Origin: CAYYNQ01 sp964473105
Lineage (GTDB): Bacteria; Sumerlaeota; Sumerlaeia; MVZB01
Length of the DNA: 64,000 nt
Assembly: GCA_964473105.1 (NCBI GenBank)
Contig: CAYYNQ010000042.1
Span: 1 to 64,000, forward strand
Reading direction: 5' to 3'
Position 1 is the stretch's first letter, and every line of letters starts with the position of its first letter. The notes under the pieces are model-generated. The model did not search any database. It saw only the letters and a list, made by a program, of their open reading frames with translations, and had not been told where the DNA came from. Made by a program: the position numbers and the translations under genes. Of this stretch, positions 63,078 to 64,000 are shown in pieces.

Positions 63078-64000
63078 TTACAATGTGTTCTGTTCTCGTT
63101 TCAGTTCGTATCCGCGCAGGTTGATGCGCTGGTAACGGCGTTCACCGTATTCGGCGGGATAGAAATGCATCAGCCACAACGGCATGCGGCCCATCTTAGC
63201 CTGCTGGAGGTTACTCATAATACGGATAGAATCAAAGGATTTATCCGCATGAAATGTCAGGCTGAATGAGCCTATTTTCTTAGAATCAACACGGACAGAA
63301 CCTACAGGCTTGTTGGGGGAATGCGGGAGGTAAACCTGGATTTCCGGCCAGTTGAACTCCCGGGAAGTGACTGATGTGATCGGAGTAGCGTCCGAAGTCA
63401 GGGTCAAAGTGTAACGTCCCGCATTTGACCCCGGAGTGGACAACAGATAACCCAATTTGGCGGCCATAAAGCTCGGTTCATAACCCTCGACAATCATATC
63501 CTTGTAATGCAGGGCATCACGCCACAGAATTTTGGAATTGTCATGGTAAAGTGGCCAAGCATCAATAAAGGAGGCTGAAATCTTGTCCGGTGCATGATCC
63601 ACGTTGGGGGAACAATTGATAACAAGCGGCAGTGGGACAGGTTTGGGTGTAACCACACCCCACTCGTTTGCCCTGACCGGGAAATAGTATACATAATAGG
63701 TTCCTGATGGAAAATTGGGTGGCAGCTCCAAAGTGTATCGAGCTGCAAATGGGTGAGATTCCGGGATACACAGGACCGCCCTGGTGTTCAGTGTCAAGCC
63801 GCCTTTTCTGACCGGCATCGGAACCATTTGTTTCCAGTCATGGTGCATTGTATATAGCGCAGCAAGCCGGTAATTTTCAGGATTGTCCCAGAGAATTTCA
63901 AGAGAGAATCTGTCACCGGGCGAAACATTCAACATCTGATTTTGAAAATTAGCATCAGACCGCATGACACGTATTTTGTTGATTTTCAACCCATCATGCT
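63078..64000 (-). CDS. Hypothetical beta-rich protein, 5' end probably outside window
   Basis: The frame is open from the stop at 63078 to the right edge. The first possible start inside is a TTG at 63989 without a ribosome site, so the gene may be partial. Over 303 residues I see no membrane segment, lipobox or known motif. Repeated strand patterns (RFSLEILWDNPENYR, RYTLELPPNFPSGTYYVYYF, RYTLTLTSDA) suggest two or three beta-sandwich domains. These could belong to an extracellular or carbohydrate-binding protein. Not recognised. Confidence 0.6.
   Translation of the reverse strand, partial: HDGLKINKIRVMRSDANFQNQMLNVSPGDRFSLEILWDNPENYRLAALYTMHHDWKQMVPMPVRKGGLTLNTRAVLCIPESHPFAARYTLELPPNFPSGTYYVYYFPVRANEWGVVTPKPVPLPLVINCSPNVDHAPDKISASFIDAWPLYHDNSKILWRDALHYKDMIVEGYEPSFMAAKLGYLLSTPGSNAGRYTLTLTSDATPITSVTSREFNWPEIQVYLPHSPNKPVGSVRVDSKKIGSFSLTFHADKSFDSIRIMSNLQQAKMGRMPLWLMHFYPAEYGERRYQRINLRGYELKREQNTL

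Overview
The window reads as a chromosomal segment of a Gram-negative bacterium. It carries a TonB/ExbB/ExbD energiser, a Tat translocase, periplasmic lipoproteins, an OmpA-type lipoprotein and system II (ResB/CcsA) cytochrome c maturation. Gene content is mostly housekeeping, with no insertion sequence, prophage, CRISPR array or plasmid function seen. A futalosine-pathway MqnA, a membrane-fused GspE-type ATPase, a YfhO-like protein, a PQQ-type propeller and a fused malate synthase-isocitrate lyase together fit a PVC-type lineage such as Verrucomicrobiota. That placement is inference from gene content and is only moderately secure.

Layout. 1-10.3 kb: partial GspE/PilB-like ATPase with a polytopic N-terminus, a DPM1-like glycosyltransferase, the 1385-residue glyoxylate-cycle fusion with a divergent LysR regulator, then a histidine phosphatase, a DUF2232 membrane protein and rplI. 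10.4-19.6 kb (minus): PQQ propeller, lon, and a translationally coupled run GHL10-like glycosidase / YfhO-like membrane protein / tgt. 19.8-27.1 kb: MscS-type channel, argG, OmpA lipoprotein, hspQ, and a zinc uptake locus (zur divergent from znuACB over a Fur-type operator). 27-33 kb: purF, an unknown ORF, a MshEN-domain membrane protein with a DUF2752 protein, mqnA and accA. 33-39 kb (minus): tatA, tatC, two parS sites, parA-parB, then exbB-exbD-tonB. 39-44 kb: lipoprotein with a duplicated domain, resB, ccsA, then tRNA-Gly(GCC). 44-52 kb: M3 oligopeptidase, a J-domain/TPR protein, a decayed NtrC-type regulator, queG, rnd. 52-57.5 kb: DUF547 protein, a glucokinase-like protein that appears to have lost its active site, a three-domain transferase (GT2, TIGR04282-like, TIGR04283-like) and pyrF. 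57.5-58.5 kb: about 1 kb of AT-rich, gene-free DNA with clustered DnaA-like boxes, the best oriC candidate. 58.5-64 kb: zinc-ribbon protein, GT4 glycosyltransferase, dnaB, pdxH and an unrecognised protein at the edge.

How it fits together. Two canonical parS sites next to parAB, a DnaA-box cluster about 20 kb away and dnaB 2.5 kb beyond it suggest an origin-proximal region. Zinc homeostasis is self-contained (Zur, operator, ZnuABC). Two queuosine enzymes (tgt, queG) lie 34 kb apart. The most distinctive items are the MS-ICL fusion with a C-terminal extension, the triple transferase fusion related to arsenosugar-cluster families, the pseudo-glucokinase, the decayed NtrC gene and the candidate oriC.
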